This document shows, in pieces, positions 1 through 10,000 of a stretch of 10,000 nucleotides of DNA (positions are counted from its first letter, which is position 1; the number at the start of each line of letters is the position of its first letter). Below the pieces are notes generated by a model that was not told the origin of the DNA, searched no databases, and saw only the letters and a list, made by a program, of their open reading frames with translations. The DNA is from Methanobacterium formicicum (lineage in GTDB: Archaea; Methanobacteriota; Methanobacteria; Methanobacteriales; Methanobacteriaceae), in the NCBI RefSeq assembly GCF_029848115.1, contig NZ_JARVXG010000016.1, positions 1-10,000 on the forward strand, read 5' to 3'. The position numbers and the translations under genes were made by a program.

Positions 1-59
1 AGCCTTTAAATTTAAAGGCTGATACCTAATTTCTTTTCTTTTTACCCGTAATTTTTTTC
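1..59 (+). terminator. Perfect palindrome followed by T-rich tract, probable 3' end of an upstream gene
   Basis: Positions 1-20 form a perfect dyad: the arm AGCCTTTAAA is followed directly by its reverse complement, with no loop. A pyrimidine-rich stretch follows, with a T7 run at about 51-58. Oligo-T tracts on the coding strand are the usual archaeal termination signal, so this most simply ends a + strand gene lying left of the window. Because the dyad touches the window edge it may be longer than seen. A dyad operator is the alternative. Confidence 0.4.
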
Positions 60-170
60 CTATTTTAAAATCAAATCTGTGCACACTATTTTTTTAATCC
101 CTGATCACAGGTTAACAAGCTTAAGAGATATTTAAACCTTACAGTCACTGTTTCTTTTCAAAATTAAATC

Positions 171-186
171 ATAAAATTTATAATAT
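171..186 (+). promoter_or_regulatory. Possible TATA box for gap
   Basis: TTTATAATAT at 177-186, with A-rich bases in front, resembles an archaeal TATA box. A transcript starting about 25 bases downstream (near 205) would give a leader of roughly 30 bases that contains the GGGGAT ribosome binding site at 224-229. A second AT-rich stretch at 203-218 could also serve, but would place the start almost at the ATG. Judged by eye only. Confidence 0.3.
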
Positions 187-235
187 TCTAGAAAAGAAAG
201 ATAATTTAATATAATACTATAACGGGGATTTTATT

Positions 236-1249
<1,014 letters not shown>

Positions 1250-1265
1250 ATATATTATTTCCGTC

Positions 1266-1282
1266 TCTTTTTTAATTTTTTT
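1266..1282 (+). terminator. Oligo-T terminator after gap
   Basis: T6 (1268-1273) and T7 (1276-1282), separated by AA, lie about 19 bases past the gap stop codon. Such runs on the coding strand are sufficient for archaeal intrinsic termination. The A5 run right after them could pair with the Ts, but no strong GC hairpin is present. Confidence 0.6.
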
Positions 1283-1362
1283 AAAAATTTCCCTGGCAAA
1301 ACTCCTTTCTAACAAGTTTTAAACTATTAATACCATAAATAGTAAGATTACGTTTAAAAATA

Positions 1363-1379
1363 GGAAGAGTTATATTAAA
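1363..1379 (+). promoter_or_regulatory. Probable BRE/TATA promoter of the membrane glycosyltransferase gene
   Basis: A purine-rich BRE-like stretch (GGAAGAG, 1363-1369) runs directly into TTATATTAAA (1370-1379). The expected start point is near 1400, giving a leader of about 40 bases that includes the TGGAG ribosome binding site at 1431-1435. An inverted repeat, ACTATT / AATAGT with a 9-base spacer (1323-1343), lies just upstream and could be a regulator site; this is weak. Confidence 0.4.
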
Positions 1380-1441
1380 ATTTGTGAGTCCTAAAAAATC
1401 ACATCATCCTGAAATTCTGTTAAAAAATTCTGGAGCATTAC

Positions 1442-3166
1442 ATGCAGGGACACCTTAAATCTTTAATTTCAACCGTCAAATCCCGGAATGATCTGGTTGT
1501 CGTACTGTTACTCCTGGTTTTAGTGGTGGCCACTCGCCTACCCCTGGCCGGCAAATTTCTTTACGAGTGGGACTCGGCGAATTTCGCCCTTGCCCTAGAA
1601 AGGTATGATATACTTCTCCATCAACCGCAGCCCCCGGGTTATATCCTTTTTGTGGGTGTGGGCAAGGTTTTTAACCAGATTTTCCCTGATGCCAACACCA
1701 CTCTGGTGTTCATGAGTATAATGTTCAGTATTTTGACGGTTATTTTAGTGTACTTCCTGGGTAAAGATTTGTTTTCAAAGAAAGTTGCCATAATTGGCAG
1801 CATATTACTCATATTCAGCCCTATCTTCTGGTTCTATGGAGAAATCGCCACAATTTATCCCAGTGAATCTTTTTTAGCCATATTAATAGCTTACACATCT
1901 TACCAGGCCTTTAAAGGTAGAAAATCATTTTTGTACATTTCTTCCTTGGTTTTAGGCCTGGCCGGAGGATTTCGCCAGGACTTAATCCCTTTCATGTTTC
2001 CCCTATGGATGTTTTGCCTGTTTTACCATGACCATCACTTTAAAAGGGTGGTCACTGCCCTGGCAGTTCTGGGCGTATCCATCCTACTCTGGCTGGTACC
2101 TAGCATTATCCTTGCCCCGGGTCTGGAAAACTATCTACATGCCGGAGGGCATTTTTCAGCCTCTTTCACCACCAGCTCTGTGCTATTTGGGGCCCCATTA
2201 TCTAACCATCTTTTAATGGATGGCCTGTTATTTTCATGGTTGATGATTGGTCTGGGTTTTATAGGGGGATTTTTAATTGTGATCTTCCTCATCTGGAAAA
2301 GGAAAACCCTCCTGGACCGGAAAATGCTTAAAAATCCTCGGTTAATTTTTTTAGGCCTGTGGATACTCCCTTCACTCCTATTTTTAATATTTGTACCATT
2401 ATCCAAACCAGGTTACACCTTAACCTTCTTACCTGCCCTCATTTTAATCTTAGGTTATGTGGTAACTGGATTTTCACAGAATTTAGGAGTAAAATTTAAT
2501 ATTTCGCCAGGAAAGGTAGTGAGTGCACTTATAATAATCTATGTACTATTAAACAGTGTTTATTTCCTTTATCCTTACAATTTAAATGAAGAGAGCACAT
2601 GGGAAACCCAGATCGACCATATGAACACCACGGAAAAGATGATACTGGGGTTGGACATGCTGTTCATGTACAACCAGGAGAAGATCACCATCAATGACCA
2701 GAATACAGAGTGGCACTTGGAGGTGATTGGTAACCTGTCCCAAAACCGGCCCCAGAGTACTCAAATCATTATAAGGGACATTATCCGTGAAGACCAGGGC
2801 TTCAGCTGGAGGAAAGCCATGTATGCACTCCCAGAATACAGTGTTTACTATCTCTTTGATTCGGGTAACTCCCAGCTAAAAAGTAACAAGCTCAACAACC
2901 AGGTCTCAGCTTACTACGGTAAAAATCACACCTTCACCATCTCCCAGTCCAGTGCATTGGAGATCCCCATAAATTCTTCCACAGAAAGGATTGTATGGAT
3001 AATGGATAACCGATCACCCTTTTTCCAGGAACTGCAAAGTCAGTTAGAAATTAAAACAATCCATCTACCCAATGGTTTGAATATCTATTACTCCGAGGTT
3101 AAGGGTAAAAAATTGGACTTTGAGGTGGGGGGATTTGAATTCAAAACTACCAACAACCCCTCCTAA
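1442..3166 (+). CDS. Polytopic membrane protein, GT-C-type glycosyltransferase (PMT/ArnT-like)
   Basis: Probably transfers a sugar from a polyprenyl-phosphate donor onto a lipid or protein on the outer face of the membrane; donor and acceptor are unknown. The N-terminal half has about 10-11 hydrophobic segments (roughly residues 18-34, 85-106, 113-131, 142-157, 163-177, 180-195, 202-225, 260-286, 301-319, 324-344, 360-378). Between the first two lies a loop with acidic Glu42 and Asp44 in YEWDSANFALAL, followed by HQPQPPGY (60-67). Acidic residues in this first external loop are the hallmark of the GT-C/PMT fold. Residues from about 380 to 574 form a soluble, probably extracytoplasmic domain with several N-x-S/T sites. 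The ATG at 1442 has TGGAG six bases upstream. No other glycan-synthesis gene lies nearby, so the pathway cannot be inferred from context. It could alternatively be listed as a DUF2723-like or hypothetical membrane protein; the fold class is likelier than any exact activity. Confidence 0.75.
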   Translation: MQGHLKSLISTVKSRNDLVVVLLLLVLVVATRLPLAGKFLYEWDSANFALALERYDILLHQPQPPGYILFVGVGKVFNQIFPDANTTLVFMSIMFSILTVILVYFLGKDLFSKKVAIIGSILLIFSPIFWFYGEIATIYPSESFLAILIAYTSYQAFKGRKSFLYISSLVLGLAGGFRQDLIPFMFPLWMFCLFYHDHHFKRVVTALAVLGVSILLWLVPSIILAPGLENYLHAGGHFSASFTTSSVLFGAPLSNHLLMDGLLFSWLMIGLGFIGGFLIVIFLIWKRKTLLDRKMLKNPRLIFLGLWILPSLLFLIFVPLSKPGYTLTFLPALILILGYVVTGFSQNLGVKFNISPGKVVSALIIIYVLLNSVYFLYPYNLNEESTWETQIDHMNTTEKMILGLDMLFMYNQEKITINDQNTEWHLEVIGNLSQNRPQSTQIIIRDIIREDQGFSWRKAMYALPEYSVYYLFDSGNSQLKSNKLNNQVSAYYGKNHTFTISQSSALEIPINSSTERIVWIMDNRSPFFQELQSQLEIKTIHLPNGLNIYYSEVKGKKLDFEVGGFEFKTTNNPS

Positions 3167-3340
3167 CACTTAACTCTTTTATTATTCTAGGGGGATCTCC
3201 GGTGGGATTATATCATTCATCAGAAGGTGGATGTTAAAATTGTACTCATCCCACTTCCAGTTGGAGAAAATATATGAGAATTGAAAAAGAGAAAATGAAG
3301 AATAGTGAAATTTAAGTTTAAATGGAATACAAAAATAATT

Positions 3341-3354
3341 AATTAAATTTATTC
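3341..3354 (+). promoter_or_regulatory. Possible TATA region for the SepCysS gene
   Basis: An AT-rich run containing AAATTTATT (3345-3353) is the best TATA-like element in this spacer. It would place the start near 3375, inside the dyad at 3357-3382. Nothing else in the spacer looks more like a promoter, but the match is loose. Confidence 0.25.
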
Positions 3355-3356
3355 CC

Positions 3357-3382
3357 AGTTATGGTCATTTTTGACCAGGACT
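3357..3382. promoter_or_regulatory. Inverted repeat (dyad) before SepCysS, possible operator or leader hairpin
   Basis: TGGTCA (3362-3367) and TGACCA (3372-3377) are perfect complements around a TTTT loop. After a 2x2 mismatch, AGT (3357-3359) pairs with ACT (3380-3382), extending the symmetry to nine pairs. It ends 36 bases before the preferred ATG and overlaps the expected transcription start. It could therefore act as DNA (repressor site) or as RNA (5' hairpin). No known regulator is recognised. Confidence 0.45.
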
Positions 3383-3417
3383 AAAATCATAACCCCCTAA
3401 CAGAATCTGGTGAATTG

Positions 3418-4567
<1,150 letters not shown>

Positions 4568-4613
4568 CTTCCGGTACTTAAAGTTCTGGACAAATTCTGA
4601 GGGTTAATGTCTT

Positions 4614-4620
4614 GGAGGTG
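4614..4620 (+). promoter_or_regulatory. Strong ribosome binding site of the patatin-like gene
   Basis: GGAGGTG is a near-perfect match to the archaeal anti-Shine-Dalgarno sequence. It lies five bases before the ATG at 4626 and fixes the start. It suggests efficient translation even if the gene is expressed from the upstream SepCysS transcript. Confidence 0.8.
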
Positions 4621-4625
4621 GATTC

Positions 4626-5513
4626 ATGGATGAAACGGATGAAAAACCATCAAAAGCTCTAGTTCTGAGTGGTGGGGGCATCACCGGAACAGCATGGGAA
4701 TTAGGTGTCCTTCTGGGACTTGAAGAAGGCGGGGTGAAGGTTACTGATGTGGATCTCGTGGTGGGGACATCAGCTGGTTCCAGTATAGGTGCCCAGATCA
4801 CCAGTGGCCTCCGCCTGGAAGAACTCTACAACCTACAGCTCAAACCAATCATTGAAACCAAGGAAAGACCAGTGGACTTTGATGGACATGAATTCCGTCA
4901 GATGATGGCTGCAGCCATTATGAGCTCTCCTGATTCTCAAACAGCAAGAGTACGTATTGGAGAGGCCGCACTGAATGCTCCCACCATGAGTGAGGAAGAA
5001 AGGTTGGAAATAATGGCTTCTCGCTTGCCTGTTCATGAATGGAATCAGGAGAAAAAACTTATTATCAATGCCGTTGATGCCCAGACTGGTGAATGGATTA
5101 AATTTAGTCAGGATTCTGGTGTTCCCCTTTTACTTGCAGTATCAGCCAGTTCAGCTGTTCCCGGTGTTTATCCTCCCACCACCATCAATGGTCGTCGCTA
5201 CATTGATGGGGGTATGAGTTCCGGTACCAACGCCGATGTAGCCCAGGATTACCAGAAGGTGCTTATAATTGTAGCCGAACCCACTATGGTTGCACCGGCA
5301 ATGGGACCCACCATGCACCGCATCACCTTCCAGGAAGAGGTTAAACAACTGGAAGAATCTGGTTCCCAGGTTAAGGTCATCACCCCTGATGAAGAGTCAC
5401 TGGAAGCTAAAGGGCCCAACCCCCTGGATGCAGAGTTTCGAAGCGCAGCTGCCGAAGCCGGACGTAAACAGGGGCAAAGAATAGCTGAAGAAGTGAATAT
5501 TTTCTGGGAATAA
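4626..5513 (+). CDS. Patatin-like phospholipase family protein (Ser-Asp dyad acyl hydrolase)
   Basis: Predicted cytoplasmic or membrane-peripheral lipid acyl hydrolase. The natural substrate is unknown, and archaeal ether lipids make a typical phospholipase A role doubtful. All patatin-domain marks are present: the glycine-rich oxyanion loop GGGITG (16-21), the nucleophile elbow GTSAG (47-51, Ser49), ASSAVPGVYPP (174-184) and the catalytic Asp194 in DGG (194-196). There is no signal peptide or membrane segment, and the 295-residue length suits a single-domain member. The C-terminal third, from about residue 230, is rich in Glu, Gln and Lys. It starts 58 bases after the SepCysS stop with a strong ribosome binding site and no promoter visible in between, so it is probably co-transcribed. 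The 88-base spacer to the convergent nitroreductase gene shows no convincing terminator on either strand. Confidence 0.9.
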   Translation: MDETDEKPSKALVLSGGGITGTAWELGVLLGLEEGGVKVTDVDLVVGTSAGSSIGAQITSGLRLEELYNLQLKPIIETKERPVDFDGHEFRQMMAAAIMSSPDSQTARVRIGEAALNAPTMSEEERLEIMASRLPVHEWNQEKKLIINAVDAQTGEWIKFSQDSGVPLLLAVSASSAVPGVYPPTTINGRRYIDGGMSSGTNADVAQDYQKVLIIVAEPTMVAPAMGPTMHRITFQEEVKQLEESGSQVKVITPDEESLEAKGPNPLDAEFRSAAAEAGRKQGQRIAEEVNIFWE

Positions 5514-5601
5514 TCATGTCCCCCGGGTTTTAAAATTATTCCCCTTTCATATTGAACTATCTATTTTCAATTAAGTCATCTTCAACTAGTATCTATTCAA
5601 A

Positions 5602-6360
<759 letters not shown>

Positions 6361-6422
6361 GTTATAAAATCCCCCGGGACCATATATCAGAAAATTATAA
6401 GAATAAATGGAAAATTAGAATT

Positions 6423-6701
<279 letters not shown>

Positions 6702-6717
6702 TGAAACACCCCTTTGT

Positions 6718-6754
6718 TAGTAATCTATCCCTGGTAGTAATCTATCCCTATCCC
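6718..6754 (-). repeat. Direct repeats with three GGGATA units upstream of the ATP-cone gene
   Basis: A 14-base unit (TAGTAATCTATCCC on the + strand) occurs at 6718-6731 and again, identically, at 6735-6748, a period of 17 bases. A third TATCCC follows immediately at 6749-6754. On the strand of the gene this gives three GGGATA boxes at 6726-6731, 6743-6748 and 6749-6754. They lie 17-53 bases before the TTG start, between a TATA-like stretch and the ribosome binding site, a location suited to a repressor. No matching regulator is recognised. Confidence 0.7.
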
Positions 6755-6756
6755 TT

Positions 6757-6769
6757 GATATTTTTTTCT
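6757..6769 (-). promoter_or_regulatory. Possible TATA region for the ATP-cone gene
   Basis: On the minus strand AGAAAAAAATATC is an A-rich BRE/TATA-like stretch. A start about 25 bases downstream falls within the direct repeats near 6737, leaving a leader of roughly 35 bases. The match is loose, and the gene could equally be read through from the histidine kinase gene. Confidence 0.25.
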
Positions 6770-6781
6770 AAAATAACTGGT

Positions 6782-8047
6782 TCAAAGCCGTTCCTTGTAC
6801 TTCACTTCTTTAAATAACATTTCCACCATGGTTCCCTTCTTTATAGTGATGGTCATGGTTCCATTCAACTGATTAACCAGGCTCTTTACCAGCTGTAAAC
6901 CCAGAGTTTTAGGACTTTCTGTTATTTCCGTTTCAGGTATGCCCACCCCATTATCTGCTACTTCCAATTTAAATAGCCCATTATTTTTATTTAGAGTTAT
7001 CTGGATTTTTTTCCCTTTTATTCCATCAGGAAATGCGTGTTTCAAAGAATTGGTAACCAGTTCATTGATGATCAGTCCTAAAGGTATGGCTGTGTCCATT
7101 CCCATTTCTATATCCGAAACCTTAATTTGGGTTTGGATAATTCCAGTTTCCACCCCGTACAAAGAGAAAAGATTGGATACAAAGCTTTCCACATAATCTT
7201 TAATGTTTATATGGGTCAGATCCGGTGACTGGTACAGTTTTTCGTATATCATGGCCATGGATTTAACCCTGCTCTGACTTACCAGGAGAACATCTCTATA
7301 ATTCTCATCAACGTAGCTGGACTGGAGATTGAACAGACTGGAAATGATCTGCAGGCTGTTGTTAACCCGGTGATGAACTTCCCGCAGTAAGATAGTTTTT
7401 TCTTCCAGGGATGATTTTAATTTATCTTCTGCTCTTTTACGATCGGTTATGTCACGGGATACTGACAGAGAAACATCCTGCCCTTCGTAATTGATGATGT
7501 GGCTTTTCACTTCAACTGGTATCTCCCTTCCATCTCTGGTTATCACTACCACCTCGTAGGTGCTGTGGCCCTTCTCCAGGAGTATTGCACCAGTATTTTC
7601 CGGAATTTTTATGTCGGGGGATATTATGTCCGCGGGACTCATATTCAGGAGTTCCTCTTTACCGTAGCCCAGCTTCTTACTCATCACTTCATTGACTTCC
7701 AGGAACTTCCCGGGAATTCCACCGGCGGCCATGGTATTTACCGATATCATATCGTTGGCTTTGTTAAAGATTTCGCGAAACTTCTTTTCACTTTTGGTAA
7801 GGTCTTCTCCCGAACTTTTAATGGAAACCAGATTCCTGTAAACCAGGAAGTAAATCAAAACAGCAGTAACCACTACAAATAAACTTCCTTTGAACATGGC
7901 CAGTGTGGTGAATAACTGCCTATTACCTACAGTGAGGTTTAACAATTGATCGGAAGCAATAATCCAGATTATACTAATTACAAAATAAATTAATGCTATT
8001 TTAAGGGCACTGTAACCGGGATTAATGGGTTTATGGGATTTTTGCAT
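6782..8047 (-). CDS. Membrane-anchored PAS-domain sensor histidine kinase (HisKA_2 type)
   Basis: A 421-residue sensor kinase. Two membrane helices (about 15-32 and 46-69) enclose only a short loop, so the signal is probably sensed in the cytoplasm or membrane. A PAS domain covers about 84-198 ([16 protein letters not shown] to [13 protein letters not shown]). The HisKA_2 dimerisation helix contains [21 protein letters not shown]; the phosphoacceptor is one of His225/His226, with His226 aligning to the HWE-type HR motif. The ATPase domain has an N-box ([12 protein letters not shown], 328-339), a G1 box (DNGVGIP, 365-371) and a second glycine region ([16 protein letters not shown]). All key residues are present, so it should be active. 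No response regulator gene is in the window, as is common for archaeal kinases of this type. The ATG at 8047 has GGGGG five bases upstream. The stop is 80 bases before the ATP-cone gene with no T-run in between. Confidence 0.93.
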   Translation of the reverse strand: MQKSHKPINPGYSALKIALIYFVISIIWIIASDQLLNLTVGNRQLFTTLAMFKGSLFVVVTAVLIYFLVYRNLVSIKSSGEDLTKSEKKFREIFNKANDMISVNTMAAGGIPGKFLEVNEVMSKKLGYGKEELLNMSPADIISPDIKIPENTGAILLEKGHSTYEVVVITRDGREIPVEVKSHIINYEGQDVSLSVSRDITDRKRAEDKLKSSLEEKTILLREVHHRVNNSLQIISSLFNLQSSYVDENYRDVLLVSQSRVKSMAMIYEKLYQSPDLTHINIKDYVESFVSNLFSLYGVETGIIQTQIKVSDIEMGMDTAIPLGLIINELVTNSLKHAFPDGIKGKKIQITLNKNNGLFKLEVADNGVGIPETEITESPKTLGLQLVKSLVNQLNGTMTITIKKGTMVEMLFKEVKYKERL

Positions 8048-8081
8048 TTTCGCCCCCTTTTATATTATTTTTCCCCTATTA

Positions 8082-8096
8082 ATTATAAATCTTATC
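8082..8096 (-). promoter_or_regulatory. Probable promoter of the histidine kinase gene
   Basis: On the minus strand AAGATTTATAATTAA places TTTATAAT behind a purine-rich BRE-like flank. It lies about 40 bases before the ATG, so a start near 8061 would give a short leader holding the GGGGG ribosome binding site at 8053-8057. Confidence 0.4.
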
Positions 8097-8194
8097 TTTT
8101 ATTCCATAATGATGAAAACAAGCCTTAGTTTATGCTGTAAAATTCGCATATTACCTCAAATTAAAGATAATTCAAAAAAAGAAGGTTTTTTAAA

Positions 8195-8213
8195 ATCTAT
8201 CAAATTTATAGAT
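8195..8213. repeat. Small inverted repeat in the AIM24-kinase spacer
   Basis: ATCTAT (8195-8200) and ATAGAT (8208-8213) are complementary around a 7-base AT-rich spacer. In such AT-rich DNA this may be chance. It lies downstream of the hairpin at 8225-8244 on the minus strand and upstream of the kinase promoter, so it could be an operator or nothing. Confidence 0.3.
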
Positions 8214-8224
8214 AATATAAAAAA

Positions 8225-8244
8225 TGGAAAAAATGTTTTTTCCA
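8225..8244 (-). terminator. Hairpin and T-run terminator after the AIM24-family gene
   Basis: TGGAAAAAA (8225-8233) and TTTTTTCCA (8236-8244) are perfect nine-base complements around a 2-base centre, 22 bases past the stop of the minus-strand gene. On that strand another T6 run (about 8219-8224) follows. Both T-runs suit archaeal intrinsic termination, and the symmetry means it could also work from the other side. Confidence 0.6.
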
Positions 8245-8265
8245 GTAAAAATAAATTAGATCCTT

Positions 8266-9075
<810 letters not shown>

Positions 9076-9081
9076 ATTCAC

Positions 9082-9244
9082 ACCTCAATTTTTTAGTCTA
9101 TTCCACCTTTAGTAAGTCATCAATAAGTATTGTATGATGGATATGGTATTAATTAATGAATTGTTTTTCTAAAATGGATGGTTAGATAATTATTTTATAT
9201 CTGTAAAAAAAAGGTAATTTGTCCTGAACTTTAAATTAAATCTT
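9082..9244. other. AT-rich spacer upstream of the AIM24-family gene, no gene seen
   Basis: No open frame with a plausible start and no RNA gene was seen. The minus-strand promoter of the AIM24 gene should lie here; the only loose TATA candidate is ACTTATTG around 9121-9128, with an expected start near 9100. An A8 run at 9205-9212 is a further T-run on the minus strand and may help stop readthrough from the ArfB gene. Confidence 0.4.
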
Positions 9245-9288
9245 AAAAAAAGAATAGTTTCCTTTATAAAATTTTTATAACAAAAAAA
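9245..9288 (-). terminator. Terminator region after the ArfB gene
   Basis: On the minus strand a T7 run (9282-9288) begins 11 bases past the stop codon. It is followed by a perfect eight-base inverted repeat, TTATAAAA (9264-9271) and TTTTATAA (9273-9280), and another T7 run (9245-9251). Serial T-runs are typical of efficient archaeal termination. Confidence 0.65.
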
Positions 9289-9299
9289 GGCGGGAAAAC

Positions 9300-9989
<690 letters not shown>

Positions 9990-10000
9990 CCTTTCCCACC

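Noticed and set aside
6718..6754. Short regular repeats considered as a CRISPR array or telomere-like tract
   Set aside because: There are only two full units of 14 bases with a 3-base spacer, far too short for CRISPR, and the tract is confined to one promoter region.
6718..6754. NrdR box in front of the ATP-cone gene
   Set aside because: NrdR boxes are AT-rich palindromes of another pattern; these are direct repeats, and the encoded protein lacks the NrdR zinc-finger domain.
7499..7882. A + strand open frame of 127 codons opposite the PAS region
   Set aside because: It is the complement of a well-supported histidine kinase gene; the composition is unlike a real protein and there is no start signal.

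Overview
The window looks like chromosomal DNA of a methanogenic archaeon of the order Methanobacteriales, most likely Methanobacterium or a close relative. Three gene families support this: an archaeal type II glyceraldehyde-3-phosphate dehydrogenase, the SepCysS enzyme of tRNA-dependent cysteine synthesis, and an ArfB-type formamide hydrolase of archaeal flavin/F420 synthesis. The AT-rich spacers, TATA-like boxes, oligo-T gene ends and GGTG-type ribosome binding sites fit the same group. The genus is inferred from overall similarity and was not tested by a search.

Left part (1-5513, all + strand): a perfect palindrome and T-rich tract at the edge probably end an upstream gene. Then come gap (236-1249), a multi-membrane-spanning GT-C-type glycosyltransferase (1442-3166), SepCysS (3419-4567) and a patatin-like hydrolase (4626-5513). 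The first two look separately transcribed. SepCysS and the patatin gene are 58 bases apart with no obvious terminator and may share a transcript. A strong dyad sits in the SepCysS promoter/leader.

Right part (5602-9989, all - strand, convergent with the left part). Read in the direction of transcription: ArfB (9989-9300), a zinc-ribbon AIM24-family protein (9075-8266), an orphan membrane PAS histidine kinase (8047-6782), a free-standing 92-residue ATP-cone protein (6701-6423) and a TM1586-type nitroreductase (6360-5602). The spacers after ArfB and after AIM24 hold T-runs and hairpins, so these two are probably single units. The kinase, ATP-cone and nitroreductase genes are 80 and 62 bases apart with no clear terminator between them and could be co-transcribed, although the ATP-cone gene has its own possible promoter with direct repeats.

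Most of the window is ordinary housekeeping and accessory gene content. No mobile element, CRISPR array, tRNA or rRNA was seen. The items most worth a second look are the lone ATP-cone protein with iterated GGGATA repeats in front of it, the dyad in front of SepCysS, and the zinc-ribbon/AIM24 fusion.
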